Shown in pieces: positions 18,409 to 27,574 of a stretch of DNA of 64,000 bases. The notes under the pieces were generated by a model, which was not told where the DNA came from, did not search any database, and saw only the letters and a program-made list of their open reading frames with translations. Every line of letters begins with the position of its first letter. Within the stretch, counting starts at the first letter, position 1. A program made the translations under genes and the position numbers. Origin of the DNA: Spirosoma sp. KCTC 42546 (lineage in GTDB: Bacteria; Bacteroidota; Bacteroidia; Cytophagales; Spirosomataceae); assembly GCF_006965485.1 (NCBI RefSeq), contig NZ_CP041360.1, forward strand, positions 62,001 through 126,000. The letters run 5' to 3'.

Positions 18409-19038
18409 ATGGATTTTGCAGAAGAAGACATTATTCGATTAAGTGCCGCGCTGGTTATTGGTGGGCTGATTGGGATTGAACGCGAGTATCACGGTAAGGC
18501 CGCTGGTTTTCGGACCATGATTATGATCTGTGTCGGCTCGGCTCTATTTACCATGGTCTCGGGCCGAATTGGTGGATCTGGAGATCGGATTGCGGCCAAC
18601 ATTGTTAATGGTATTGGCTTTCTGGGGGCTGGGATCATCTTTCGGGAAGATAGTCGTGTAAAAGGCCTTACTACGGCTGCAACGGTTTGGGCTGTATCTG
18701 CGTTAGGTATGTGCGTGGGCGCGGGTCATTATGATATTGCTATCGTTGGGTTCGTGTTTATTTTAGGCTCTCTGCTGTTATTGGTAGGATTTGCCAATCG
18801 GATTCAGAAAATGAACCAAACCCGCGACTATAAAATTGTGACAGCGTTCCATAATAAAACGCTGAATCAATACGAGACATTTTTCGAAGAATGCGGCCTG
18901 TCACCAACGCGAAGCCAGCAGCAACGCATTGGTACCGAAATTATTGGACACTGGCGTGTTGATGGTTCGGAGAAAAACCATGAAAAATGTATTAAACGTT
19001 TATTGAATGACCCTGAAGTAAAAGAATTTACGTTCTGA
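18409..19038 (+). CDS. MgtC/SapB family membrane protein
   Basis: A 209-residue inner-membrane protein. Its N-terminal half matches the MgtC domain (IGGLIGIEREYHGKAAGFRT; NIVNGIGFLGAGIIFRE; GLTTAATVWAVSALGM), with about five helices. A soluble C-terminal part (residues about 140-209) resembles an ACT-like fold. MgtC proteins are linked to magnesium limitation and F-type ATPase control in other bacteria; the role here is not shown. A TTG-initiated frame begins 15 bases earlier, but the ATG at 18409 (MDFAEEDIIRLSAALV) gives the usual N-terminus. Confidence 0.88.
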   Translation: MDFAEEDIIRLSAALVIGGLIGIEREYHGKAAGFRTMIMICVGSALFTMVSGRIGGSGDRIAANIVNGIGFLGAGIIFREDSRVKGLTTAATVWAVSALGMCVGAGHYDIAIVGFVFILGSLLLLVGFANRIQKMNQTRDYKIVTAFHNKTLNQYETFFEECGLSPTRSQQQRIGTEIIGHWRVDGSEKNHEKCIKRLLNDPEVKEFTF

Positions 19039-19078
19039 TTTCGTTACTTAGTATAAGTTTTATTCTGTACAAAACAAC

Positions 19079-19711
19079 ATGAATCATATTCGAAAGTTAC
19101 TGTTTATCACCGCTTTATTGAGTAGTAGTCTGGCATTTGGGCAACTTACCGAGGATCCTGATGATCGGCGTGACCAGGGACGTGATCCGTTACGGACACA
19201 AACACCCGAAGGCCGTCCTTTACCCTTCGGACAGCGGCTTCGGTTTGGGGGCGGCATCAATGGATTTCGTTTCGGCAATCCGTTTAGTTTGGGCATTTCA
19301 CCCGTTGTTGCTTACCAGGCTACGGAGCGAATGATTGTTGGTATTGGTGGAAGTTATACCTACACACGTTATAAAGCGTATACAAACACCGGAGCAACTG
19401 TTCCGTACCTGACTTATAACCAGTATGGTGGCCGGGGTTTTGTGATGTATGAATTTATTCCGTCGATTCTACCGAATCTGTATCTGCATGGGGAACTTGA
19501 GAGCACCACTATTCAGGAAACGGAGAACCAAACCGGACTTAAGTCGAGTGCAGCCTTAACCTCTCCATTGGTGGGTGTAACATACTCACAACCGATTTCG
19601 CGCCGATTTGGGGTCAATCTAACTGCGTTATACAACTTGAATTATAACGATAACTCATTAGCCCGTACCATTTACGGTAGCCCGTTTGTGTTGCGGTTAT
19701 CGTTCTTTTAG
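19079..19711 (+). CDS. Predicted outer-membrane beta-barrel protein
   Basis: A 210-residue protein with a Sec signal peptide (MNHIRKLLFITALLSSSLAFGQ), a short acidic/basic linker, then alternating aromatic-rich strands (GGSYTYTRYKAYTN; YNQYGGRGFVMYEF; LNYNDNSLART) and a C-terminal phenylalanine (VLRLSFF), all typical of small outer-membrane barrels. No enzyme motif. Function is unknown. It is 41 bases after mgtC-like on the same strand, and ends at a likely terminator. Confidence 0.75.
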   Translation: MNHIRKLLFITALLSSSLAFGQLTEDPDDRRDQGRDPLRTQTPEGRPLPFGQRLRFGGGINGFRFGNPFSLGISPVVAYQATERMIVGIGGSYTYTRYKAYTNTGATVPYLTYNQYGGRGFVMYEFIPSILPNLYLHGELESTTIQETENQTGLKSSAALTSPLVGVTYSQPISRRFGVNLTALYNLNYNDNSLARTIYGSPFVLRLSFF

Positions 19712-19733
19712 AGAGCTGGCGAGGGAATTAGGC

Positions 19734-19773
19734 AAAGGGATCAGGGAGGTATAATGGCTCTTTGATCCCTTTT
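19734..19773 (+). terminator. Possible terminator after the beta-barrel gene
   Basis: AAAGGGATCA (19734-19743) pairs with TGATCCCTTT (19763-19772), with a 19-base loop and a short T run. Confidence 0.5.
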
Positions 19774-19801
19774 CACATTCTGGTCCTTTCCGCTAACTTT
19801 G
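19771..19801 (+). promoter_or_regulatory. Bacteroidetes-type promoter for the O-acetylation pair
   Basis: A -7 element TAACTTTG at 19794-19801 is preceded by TTTC at 19771-19774, a 19-base spacing. The MBOAT start codon follows at 19823. Confidence 0.5.
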
Positions 19802-19822
19802 GCCTGACTTATTGTCTGGAGT

Positions 19823-21262
19823 ATGCTCTTTAGTTCGGCCATCTTTTTATTTCTGTTTCTCCCGTACTTCCTGATTATCTATTACTTGCTGCCTCAGCGT
19901 TGGCATAATGCCTTTTTGTTTGGCGCCAGTTTATTGTTTTATGCCTGGGGAGAAGGAATAATTGTGTTGGTGTTGCTGCTGTCGGCGGGTATAAATTTCC
20001 TGGCCGGATGGCTTGTTGAAAAAGGGCAGCGACGGGCCGGGGTACTGCTGTCACTGATTGGTAGTTTGTCATTACTGTTCTATTACAAATACACCAATTT
20101 TCTGGTCGATTCGGTACATGGTTTTGCGGAAGCATTTGCGTTACCTTTCTCCGATAGTCTTACCGTATCACCCATTGCACTCCCGATTGGCATCAGTTTT
20201 TATACATTTCAGGGCATTTCCTACACCTTAGACATTTACTGGGGTCGTATTCGGGCCAACCGTAGTTTTCTGGATTATGGTACGTATGTGGCCATGTTTC
20301 CGCACCAGATTGCAGGTCCCATTGTTCGATATGCCGACATTGCCCCCGAACTCGCCGATAGAACTGTTAGCCTGGAAAAGGTTGGCGTTGGGGCTGAACG
20401 CTTTGTTATTGGTCTGGCTAAAAAAATCATACTCGCCAACACATTTGCCGGTGTGGCCGATACAATTTTCAAGGCTCCGACGGATAGTTACTCCACCGCA
20501 ACGGCCTGGCTGGGAATCGTTGCCTACTCACTTCAGATCTACTTCGATTTTTCGGGCTATTCCGATATGGCAATTGGCTTGGGAAAGATGGTAGGATTCG
20601 ATTTCAAAGAGAACTTCAATTATCCTTATATTGCCCGTTCTATTCAGGATTTCTGGCGACGCTGGCATATCTCCCTGTCAAGCTGGTTTCGTGATTACCT
20701 ATACATTCCACTGGGTGGAAACAGGGGGAGCAAAGCCCGAACCTACCGTAATCTGCTGATCGTATTTTTTGTAACGGGCCTTTGGCATGGAGCCAGCTGG
20801 ACGTTTATTATCTGGGGATTGTATCATGGTGCCTGGGTAATGGTGGAGCGGGCAGGGCTGGGTAAATGGCTGGAACGGGTATGGGCTCCAATTGCTCACC
20901 TGTATACGATCCTGGTGGTGTTGATTGGCTGGGTATTCTTCAGGGCTGAAGACCTGGCATCAGCAGTGACTTACTTGCAGAAAATGGCTGGTATGGGGTC
21001 AGTAGGACGTCTTGCTTTTCCATTGACTTATTTCCTGAATACTGAAGTCAGCAGTGCGCTTATACTTGGGTTCATCTTGTCGATGCCTGTTTATCAACGG
21101 TTTCAGTTGGTCTGGTATCGGTTGCTACTACGTATCGTGTCACTGCCAGTCCAGACTACATTAAGTGTAGCCTACATGTTGGGGCTTGTTGGTCTCTTTG
21201 TGCTTTCAGTAGCGTATCTGGCCGCTGACACCTACAATCCATTTATCTATTTCCGGTTCTAA
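19823..21262 (+). CDS. MBOAT family O-acyltransferase (AlgI/DltB-like)
   Basis: A 479-residue polytopic protein that would move acetyl groups across the inner membrane for O-acetylation of an extracytoplasmic polymer. Family marks: FFKENFNYPY-like DFKENFNYPYIARSIQDFWR, RRWHISLSSWFRDYLYIPLG, and the catalytic His in FVTGLWHGASWTF. Length fits AlgI-type proteins. It lies 24 bases upstream of an AlgJ/AlgX-like gene, so the two probably form one transfer system. Which polymer is modified cannot be told from the window. Confidence 0.93.
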   Translation: MLFSSAIFLFLFLPYFLIIYYLLPQRWHNAFLFGASLLFYAWGEGIIVLVLLLSAGINFLAGWLVEKGQRRAGVLLSLIGSLSLLFYYKYTNFLVDSVHGFAEAFALPFSDSLTVSPIALPIGISFYTFQGISYTLDIYWGRIRANRSFLDYGTYVAMFPHQIAGPIVRYADIAPELADRTVSLEKVGVGAERFVIGLAKKIILANTFAGVADTIFKAPTDSYSTATAWLGIVAYSLQIYFDFSGYSDMAIGLGKMVGFDFKENFNYPYIARSIQDFWRRWHISLSSWFRDYLYIPLGGNRGSKARTYRNLLIVFFVTGLWHGASWTFIIWGLYHGAWVMVERAGLGKWLERVWAPIAHLYTILVVLIGWVFFRAEDLASAVTYLQKMAGMGSVGRLAFPLTYFLNTEVSSALILGFILSMPVYQRFQLVWYRLLLRIVSLPVQTTLSVAYMLGLVGLFVLSVAYLAADTYNPFIYFRF

Positions 21263-21286
21263 CGTTTGACCAGGCTCCCGTAACTC

Positions 21287-22384
21287 ATGCAAGTACGATC
21301 ACGCTTAATTGCTGTTGTTTTCGCCATTATGCTGCTCCTTCCAACGCTTGATCAAGTTGTTGGACTGTCAGCCTTGTTCAGAAATACCGAGAACCGGCAA
21401 CGTAGTCGTATGCCGTTGTTGCATTTTCCCTACGTTCGGCAATTTGTAATCCGGTTTGATCGGTATTACAAAGAGAATTTTGGGGGACGGAATGCGCTGT
21501 TTTATGTGTATAGCCGATGGAAATACAAGGTACTGGGACAATCGCCTTTACCCGAAAAAGTTGTTGTTGGAAAAAAAGGCTGGTTTTATCTGGGGAACAG
21601 TTATAACCGGGTTGTCGATCAGCATCGAGGGTTAGTTCCACTAGCTGATACATCAGCCGCACGCATTGCCACTCATCTGGCCCAAAAGCAGCAGGAGTTA
21701 GCTGAGCAGGGAATTAAGCTCTATGTGTTGATTGCTCCTGATGCACAAACAATCTACCCTGAATACGTGCCCGACCATCTACAGCAAACGAAAGGACCTT
21801 CACGTCTGGATGTACTCAAACAGGCAATTGCCAAGACTAGCCTACCATTTATCGACATTCGGGATACGCTACTGGCTGCCAAGCGCGATCATATAGTGTA
21901 TTATCAGACTGATACTCATTGGAATAAGTACGGAACACTGGTTGGCTGCGCGACTTTACTGAAACGTATCAGACAGGATTGGCCTATGTTTCCGCTGATG
22001 AATGCATCAGATTATACCATTAGGCATTGCCAGGGTACAAGTGGCGATTTAACCACCATGCTGACCTTGCAGGATGCTATAAATGAAAATGGAGAGTACG
22101 TAATTCGCCCTGACGCTAAGCTGGTAAGCCATCAACTAGCTTCTATACCGAGCGCAAATATCGCGTTCCCATCCCAACGTTTTTCGGGATCAGGATCCGG
22201 CCGTTTGCTGTTCATCGGCGATTCATTTAGTAACAGTATGATGCTGTACTTGCCCGCCTATTTCCGTGAATCCTATTTTGTGCGGGATGGTAAACTAGAT
22301 CTCACACTTATTCAGTCCGAGCGGCCTACTATTGTTGTACTAGAAATTGTGGAGCGAAATATCAATCAACTGGTAAGTTTTTGA
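21287..22384 (+). CDS. AlgJ/AlgX-like SGNH O-acetyltransferase
   Basis: A 365-residue protein with one N-terminal membrane anchor (LIAVVFAIMLLLPTLDQVVG) and a periplasmic SGNH-type domain. The DTHWNKYG block at about residues 209-216 and the GDSFSNSM block at about residues 310-317 give the Asp-His and Ser of the AlgX/AlgJ catalytic triad. It would accept acetyl groups delivered by the MBOAT protein encoded just upstream and place them on a glycan. It lies at the end of a two-gene operon. Confidence 0.85.
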   Translation: MQVRSRLIAVVFAIMLLLPTLDQVVGLSALFRNTENRQRSRMPLLHFPYVRQFVIRFDRYYKENFGGRNALFYVYSRWKYKVLGQSPLPEKVVVGKKGWFYLGNSYNRVVDQHRGLVPLADTSAARIATHLAQKQQELAEQGIKLYVLIAPDAQTIYPEYVPDHLQQTKGPSRLDVLKQAIAKTSLPFIDIRDTLLAAKRDHIVYYQTDTHWNKYGTLVGCATLLKRIRQDWPMFPLMNASDYTIRHCQGTSGDLTTMLTLQDAINENGEYVIRPDAKLVSHQLASIPSANIAFPSQRFSGSGSGRLLFIGDSFSNSMMLYLPAYFRESYFVRDGKLDLTLIQSERPTIVVLEIVERNINQLVSF

Positions 22385-22394
22385 TTTGGTGGGG

Positions 22395-22472
22395 TAGGTG
22401 AAGTGAGTGGAGTAAGGCTAGGGTATGAAGTAGTGCTTGGGATTTACTTCACCTATTTCACTCACTCAACTT
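22395..22472. repeat. Degenerate inverted repeat between convergent genes
   Basis: GGTGAAGTGAGTGGAGTAAG near 22397-22416 and TTCACCTATTTCACTCACTC near 22448-22467 are imperfectly complementary. It shares the AGTGAAGTGAGTGGAGT core with the perfect palindrome at 25158-25197, and is a likely two-way terminator. Confidence 0.55.
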
Positions 22473-22478
22473 ACTTCA

Positions 22479-24110
22479 CTAAATTCCCAAAATAAGATCG
22501 GCGGCTTTCTCCGCAATCATAATAACGGGTGCGTTGGTGTTGCCTGATACAATCGTTGGCATAATAGACGCATCGACTACCCGGAGGCCTTCAATGCCAT
22601 ATACCCGAAGCTTATCATCCACCACGGCTAGCTCATCAGACCCCATTTTGCAAGTGCCTACGGGATGGTATACCGTTTCGAGCACGGACAGAATATGCTC
22701 CCAGAGTGCATCATCGGAGCTATGGTGAATGGGTAAGTTAATGCCTTGGCTGTAGGGACGAAATGCATCAGCATTCATTATATCGATGGCTTTTCGAACC
22801 CCACTAATCAACACCAATCGATCAGATTCTTCGGTTAAATAGTTTGGCTGAATAACTGGGGCATCAAGCGGATTGCTGGAGCGTAAGCCGATATAGCCTC
22901 GGCTTTTAGGCTTGAGTAGTGTCGGTAAAATGGTATAGCCATCCGTGAAGGGATAAGTCGCTAGATCATAAAAATCAGCCTTGCCGTCATTGCCAAAGTG
23001 AACTGGTGCAAAATGCAACTGCATATCGACTCGGCCTAAATTGCCATTCGTTGATGCATACTCGGTTTTCAGGAAGGCAACGGCTTCGAGCGGGCTCATC
23101 GTTAGTGGCCCTTTATGGGTTATGAAAAACTGAGCTAATCCCTTCAGTTGATTGAGTGGTTTGAGATGGAAATTGGCCGATGCGCCCCGTTGCGAACACA
23201 GGCTGCTAACGCCCGTAAAAACATGATCCTGCAAGTTTTGCCCAACTCCCGGCACTTCTTTTTTTATTGTAATACCAGCCGACCGGAGTGTATCCACAGG
23301 ACCAATTCCTGATAACATCAACAACTGAGGTGAATGGAAGGCCCCTGCCGATAAAATGACTTCTTTGCGGGCAATGGCTCTTTCTGTCTGATTTTTACCC
23401 GTACGAAACTCAACCCCGGTCGCCCGGTCATGCTGAATATGTATCTGAGTGGTTTGTGCCTGCGTAATAACGGTCAGATTAGGCCGATTGAACGCTGGTT
23501 TTAAGAAGGCTGAGGCTGTACTATGTCGTCGACCATCTTTAATGGTAAACTGAAAGAGCCCCGTACCTTCTTGTTTAGCTCCATTATAATCGGAATTGGC
23601 ACAAATGCCCATTTGAAGGCAGGACCTTACGAATGCGCCCGCCAAAGGTGTTTGGAAACCAGTTGCGAACGTGACATTCAAAGGACCTTTATTGCCATGA
23701 TAGCCCGAATCAAGCTGATCGTATTGCTCATTGTGTTCTGAGCGGATAAAATAGGGAAGAACATCCTGGTAGCTCCATCCTCGATTACCCAGTGCTGCCC
23801 AATCGTCGTAATCAAGTCGATTGCCACGCACATAGGCCATGGCATTGGTTGATGAACACCCACCTAACGTTTTACCCCGTGGTTGATACATCCGTCGATT
23901 ATTGAGTGCCATCTGGGGTTCCGTCCAGAAGCCCCAATCAACAGCTGAACCGTGCAGTTTGGTGTAGGCAGCAGGAATTTGAATCTCCATTTTTGTATCC
24001 GGACCACCCGCTTCTAATAAAAGCACTGATAAAGACGGATCTGTCGACAGGCGGTTTGCCAGTACACAACCTGCCGATCCAGCACCAATAATTATGTAGT
24101 CGAACCTCAT
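22479..24110 (-). CDS. GMC family FAD-dependent oxidoreductase (choline dehydrogenase-like)
   Basis: A 543-residue flavoenzyme. An N-terminal dinucleotide-binding motif ([18 protein letters not shown]) precedes the GMC signature 1 region ([20 protein letters not shown]), signature 2 ([20 protein letters not shown]) and the C-terminal active-site region ([31 protein letters not shown]). The HPVGTC His and the later Asn are the usual catalytic pair. It resembles choline/alcohol dehydrogenases, but no betaine genes are near, so the alcohol substrate is open. Divergent from the SMP-30 lactonase gene across 240 bases without clear signals. Confidence 0.92.
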   Translation of the reverse strand: MRFDYIIIGAGSAGCVLANRLSTDPSLSVLLLEAGGPDTKMEIQIPAAYTKLHGSAVDWGFWTEPQMALNNRRMYQPRGKTLGGCSSTNAMAYVRGNRLDYDDWAALGNRGWSYQDVLPYFIRSEHNEQYDQLDSGYHGNKGPLNVTFATGFQTPLAGAFVRSCLQMGICANSDYNGAKQEGTGLFQFTIKDGRRHSTASAFLKPAFNRPNLTVITQAQTTQIHIQHDRATGVEFRTGKNQTERAIARKEVILSAGAFHSPQLLMLSGIGPVDTLRSAGITIKKEVPGVGQNLQDHVFTGVSSLCSQRGASANFHLKPLNQLKGLAQFFITHKGPLTMSPLEAVAFLKTEYASTNGNLGRVDMQLHFAPVHFGNDGKADFYDLATYPFTDGYTILPTLLKPKSRGYIGLRSSNPLDAPVIQPNYLTEESDRLVLISGVRKAIDIMNADAFRPYSQGINLPIHHSSDDALWEHILSVLETVYHPVGTCKMGSDELAVVDDKLRVYGIEGLRVVDASIMPTIVSGNTNAPVIMIAEKAADLILGI

Positions 24111-24352
24111 ACCGGAGAGGGGTTATTTGTTCGTTGAATATATAATTAATTCATCAAATAGTTTAAATTTTAGTGTATAGGCAGTCGTTAGCCAGTAGCT
24201 GATTTTTGTGCTTACCTGTTCGTATGATAAGGTTTATGAACAAAAATTGATTGGCTGTCTTTACACTTAATGGTCAAAATTTTAATGTAGCCATTAGTGG
24301 ATAGCACGGCACATTTTTTGAATGGAATACAACGACTCAACGATGATATGTT

Positions 24353-25156
24353 ATGGATACTATACGTGTACTGGCAGAAGGCTTACGCTTTCCCGAAGGC
24401 CCGGCATTCGATACGAACGGTAACCTTTGGTGTGTAGAACAAGAAGGAGAAGGGCTTTTTTGCCGCTACAGCAATGGCAAAACAAAACGAATTCAGACGG
24501 GTGGACGCCCCAATGCACTCGCCTGTAACATGGGTTTTATGTGGTTCTGCGACTCGGGCCAGAATGCCATCCGGCGCTTAAACCTAAAAACAGAAGCTAT
24601 TGAAACGGTCATTAGTCATGTCAGCGGTCAGCCATTGAATATGCCTAATGATTTGACCTTTGATGATCGTAACAATTTATTAATTACATGTCCAGGGCCG
24701 CCCGATGCAGGCCAACAAGGATATGTGGTAGTTTATTCAGCTAATGGCTCTGTTGAAATTATTGCCGATGGATTACTGTATCCAAATGGATTAGCTTTTT
24801 ATCCAGATAAACAGACACTACTGATCGCGGAAACACATCAACAGCGGATTTGGAGTGGCTATTGGGATTCAGAAGGATTAAGTTGGGAGACCATTCGTGT
24901 ATGGGCAACTGTTATTGATGCACCTGTTGGAGCGTCGATCCCTGGTCCGGATGGGATAACACCTGGTCCCGATGGAAACCTATACGTAGCGGTTTTTGGC
25001 GCAGGTATTATTCGAGTTTTTTCAGCTGACGGTGCCTTTGTCCGTGATATTAAATTGCCTGGGCAAAATCCATCGAACTGTATTTATGATCTTTCCGGAA
25101 AGCTGGGCCTTATTGTCACAGAGACCGAGAAAGGACAACTATTGAGTATCGTATAG
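24353..25156 (+). CDS. SMP-30/gluconolactonase/LRE family protein
   Basis: A 267-residue six-bladed beta-propeller lactonase-type protein. Family signs are LRFPEGPAFDTNGNLWCVEQ near residue 10, RPNALACN, NMPNDLTFDDRNNLLITCPG and PNGLAFYPDKQTLLIAET, which supply the Glu, Asn and Asp metal ligands. It probably hydrolyses a sugar lactone to the acid; no signal peptide is seen. Position opposite the GMC dehydrogenase gene suggests that an oxidised sugar lactone could pass between them, but this is inference. It ends at a perfect palindrome. Confidence 0.87.
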   Translation: MDTIRVLAEGLRFPEGPAFDTNGNLWCVEQEGEGLFCRYSNGKTKRIQTGGRPNALACNMGFMWFCDSGQNAIRRLNLKTEAIETVISHVSGQPLNMPNDLTFDDRNNLLITCPGPPDAGQQGYVVVYSANGSVEIIADGLLYPNGLAFYPDKQTLLIAETHQQRIWSGYWDSEGLSWETIRVWATVIDAPVGASIPGPDGITPGPDGNLYVAVFGAGIIRVFSADGAFVRDIKLPGQNPSNCIYDLSGKLGLIVTETEKGQLLSIV

Positions 25157-25157
25157 T

Positions 25158-25197
25158 AGTGAAGTGAGTGGAGTTTGCAAACTCCACTCACTTCACT
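25158..25197. terminator. Perfect 40-base palindrome, two-way terminator
   Basis: Arms of 19 bases (AGTGAAGTGAGTGGAGTTT) flank a central GC, between the lactonase gene and the convergent psd gene. No long T run is present, so termination is likely but not certain. Confidence 0.65.
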
Positions 25198-25204
25198 TAC
25201 TTCC

Positions 25205-25867
25205 CTACTTCAGTTCTGCAATAACAGTAACGCCCCCTTTGGTAACATCGCCGATATTCACTTTAATTTCAGCGTCTAAAGGAAGAAACACATCAACACG
25301 CGAGCCGAATTTAATAAACCCAAATTCGTCACCCTGTTTTACGGGTTGTCCCTCTTTTACGTACCAGATAATCCGTCTGGCAACGGCGCCGGCTATCTGG
25401 CGTAAAAGTACTTCTACGCCATTGGCTGTTTGGATAACTACAGTTGTCCGTTCGTTCTCAGTACTGGACTTTGGGTGCCACGCCACTAAATATTTACCTG
25501 GAAAATACTTGAAATACCGAACAATACCCGATACGGGATTTCGATTCACGTGTACGTTCAGGGGCGACATAAAGATAGACACCTGCCGCCGACGATCTTT
25601 AAAATACTCGCCTTCATTGGTTTCCTCGATCACTACCACTTTTCCGTCTGCGGGAGCTATAACTTGCGTGTCACCGGTTGTTAATAACCGGTTTGGGATG
25701 CGAAAAAACTGCACAACCAGCAGAAACAGCACCAGACTCACGACCCCTAATAAAGTTGTGGCAGTTGGGTTATCAGAAAACAGGTAAAAATAAGCAAGCA
25801 GGTTCAGGGCCAGTAAAACCAGCCCTGTTGTAAGCATTATTGTATTGCCTTCACGATGTAAGCGCAT
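25205..25867 (-). CDS. psd: Phosphatidylserine decarboxylase family proenzyme
   Basis: A 220-residue membrane enzyme that makes phosphatidylethanolamine from phosphatidylserine. Two N-terminal hydrophobic segments (LVLLALNLLAYFYLF; LVLFLLVVQFF) precede the catalytic part with VIAPADGKVVVIEE, SIFMSPLNVHVNRNPVSG and the C-terminal FGSRVDVFLP, whose Gly-Ser is the self-cleavage site that creates the pyruvoyl cofactor. The short form (about 220 residues) is usual in Bacteroidota. Transcribed from a leader with TGTATGATGTAT repeats. Confidence 0.94.
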   Translation of the reverse strand: MRLHREGNTIMLTTGLVLLALNLLAYFYLFSDNPTATTLLGVVSLVLFLLVVQFFRIPNRLLTTGDTQVIAPADGKVVVIEETNEGEYFKDRRRQVSIFMSPLNVHVNRNPVSGIVRYFKYFPGKYLVAWHPKSSTENERTTVVIQTANGVEVLLRQIAGAVARRIIWYVKEGQPVKQGDEFGFIKFGSRVDVFLPLDAEIKVNIGDVTKGGVTVIAELK

Positions 25868-25888
25868 AGAAAGATGTGTGATATATTA

Positions 25889-25954
25889 TGTATGATGTAT
25901 TCTTAATGCATCAAGTACGAGCAAAATTATACATCATACAGTATACATCATACA
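25889..25954. repeat. One inverted and two direct copies of a 12-base repeat
   Basis: TGTATGATGTAT at 25889-25900 faces two identical copies of its complement, ATACATCATACA, at 25929-25940 and 25943-25954. It fills the gap between gdh (stop 25967) and psd (start 25867). Confidence 0.75.
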
Positions 25955-25966
25955 TTTTAAAATAAA

Positions 25967-27241
25967 TCAATAGCCTCCCCGGTATTTATAAGTGCTGGCG
26001 ACTTTATCAATGGCTACAATATAAGCGGCCAGACGCATAGGAACCTGGTAGCGCTGTGAGGTTTCAAAGACGCGATCGAAGGCATCTTTCATAACACGGT
26101 CGGCCCGGCGGTTGACACGGTCAAGTGTCCATTTGTAGCCAATACGGTTTTGTACCCACTCGAAATACGAGACAGTAACCCCACCAGCGTTGGCCAGAAT
26201 GTCGGGTACCACCAGAATGCCTTTGCTGTTAATAATTTCGTCGGCACTCGCTGATGTGGGCCCATTCGCGCCTTCAACAATCATTTTGGCCTGAATGGAA
26301 GCCGCATTGTCTTCTGTGATTACGTCTTCTTTGGCTGCTGGTACCAGCACATCAACCGCTAGCGAGAGCAGTTCCTCATTAGAGATTTTCTCTGCTCCGT
26401 TAAACCCTTCCAGCGTTCCTTTGTTCGAGTTACGATAACTAACAGCGGCCGTAATGTCAATACCGCTTTTGTTATAATATCCTCCCGAAATATCGCTTAC
26501 AGCTACTACTGTAACTCCTCGCTCGTGGAGTAACTCAGCCGCAAATGAGCCCACATTACCAAAACCCTGAACAGCCGCCGTAGTCCGGTATGGGTTCATC
26601 CGCAATTTGTCCATAGCCGCTAGCGCAGCTACGGTAACGCCCCGTCCAGTTGCTTCAGTGCGTCCTAGTGAACCACCTAATACTAGTGGTTTGCCCGTTA
26701 CTACATTATTGACGGTCATGCCTTTTGCTTTGGAATACTCATCCACGATCCAGGCCATTTCACGAGGGCCAGTTCCCATGTCGGGTGCCGGAATGTCGCG
26801 ATCAGGCCCAATAACGTCGAGCATAGCAACGGTATACTGGCGGATAAGTCGCTCAATTTCACCTGCCGACATTTCGCGGGGGTTACAGGCAATCCCTCCT
26901 TTGGCACCCCCATACGGAATATCGACAACGGCGCATTTCCAGGTCATCCAGGCGGCCAACGCGCGAACTTCATCGAGATGGACAGCCGGATCAAGCCGGA
27001 TACCTCCTTTAGCGGGCCCCAGAATGTTGGAGTGAATAACCCGGTAGCCCTCAAATACTTTGATACTTCCGTTATCCATTGTAACGGGTAGCCCAACAAT
27101 TACCTGCCGGGCTGGCACTTTAAGAATATCATACATTTCATCAGAAATGCCCACTAATTTGGCCGCGGCATCAAATCGCGACATCATTGACTCAAGCGGA
27201 TTCTCTTTATCTTTTATTGGAGCTGGTTCAATATATCCCAT
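25967..27241 (-). CDS. gdhA: Glu/Leu/Phe/Val dehydrogenase (glutamate dehydrogenase)
   Basis: A 424-residue NAD(P)-dependent amino acid dehydrogenase linking 2-oxoglutarate and ammonia to glutamate. Catalytic lysines lie in GPAKGGIRLDP and PYGGAKGGIACNP, the substrate-specific Asp in PAPDMGTG, and the nucleotide fold in VQGFGNVGSFAAELLHERG. The N-terminus ESMMSRFDAAAKLVGI and the length match hexameric bacterial GDHs. It is in line with psd, 100 bases apart. The gene symbol is by family; a leucine or phenylalanine preference is less likely. Confidence 0.93.
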   Translation of the reverse strand: MGYIEPAPIKDKENPLESMMSRFDAAAKLVGISDEMYDILKVPARQVIVGLPVTMDNGSIKVFEGYRVIHSNILGPAKGGIRLDPAVHLDEVRALAAWMTWKCAVVDIPYGGAKGGIACNPREMSAGEIERLIRQYTVAMLDVIGPDRDIPAPDMGTGPREMAWIVDEYSKAKGMTVNNVVTGKPLVLGGSLGRTEATGRGVTVAALAAMDKLRMNPYRTTAAVQGFGNVGSFAAELLHERGVTVVAVSDISGGYYNKSGIDITAAVSYRNSNKGTLEGFNGAEKISNEELLSLAVDVLVPAAKEDVITEDNAASIQAKMIVEGANGPTSASADEIINSKGILVVPDILANAGGVTVSYFEWVQNRIGYKWTLDRVNRRADRVMKDAFDRVFETSQRYQVPMRLAAYIVAIDKVASTYKYRGGY

Positions 27242-27574
27242 GGCTATACGTTGACTTCGGTTTTAAAACAAATTTGGTGATGAAGTGTCCCACAAACTTA
27301 ATAAATCATGTATGATATTGTGAAAGGTATATTTTTTCTAAGATTAATATAATGTTAATAAACCATAGAATTAATCTCAATATTTTCTCTTTGCCAAAGA
27401 CTTTTCCATAAAAAAAACAATATACCAAAGATTCATTTGGAAAAGGATTGAATGCCAATTTGAGAAAATTTTATAAAAAAAGGCCTAATATTAAACGAAT
27501 CATTGAAATACCGGATACAAAACATTAATTTTGTGGCTGAAAAACAGAGCACACCGTCTAACGTAGGATTGGGT
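27242..27574. other. AT-rich regulatory gap between gdhA and the dksA-like gene
   Basis: A stretch of 333 bases with no credible gene. It holds the promoter of the rightward gene at 27503-27533; upstream of that are A/T runs, and I see no hairpin or further signal for gdhA. Confidence 0.6.
27503..27533 (+). promoter_or_regulatory. Bacteroidetes-type promoter of the dksA-like gene
   Basis: TTG at 27503-27505, a 20-base spacer and TAATTTTG at 27526-27533 match the -33/-7 consensus. The TTG is therefore promoter sequence and not a start codon; the mRNA should begin near 27538. Confidence 0.7.

Noticed and set aside
25164..25787. 207-residue open frame antisense to psd
   Set aside because: It lies opposite a well-supported gene and has no recognisable protein features.
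26607..27035. 142-residue open frame antisense to gdhA
   Set aside because: Shadow of the glutamate dehydrogenase gene.
27503..27574. Longer DksA-like protein starting with TTG at 27503
   Set aside because: The TTG forms the -33 box of a promoter with exact -7 and 20-base spacing; the transcript begins downstream of it.
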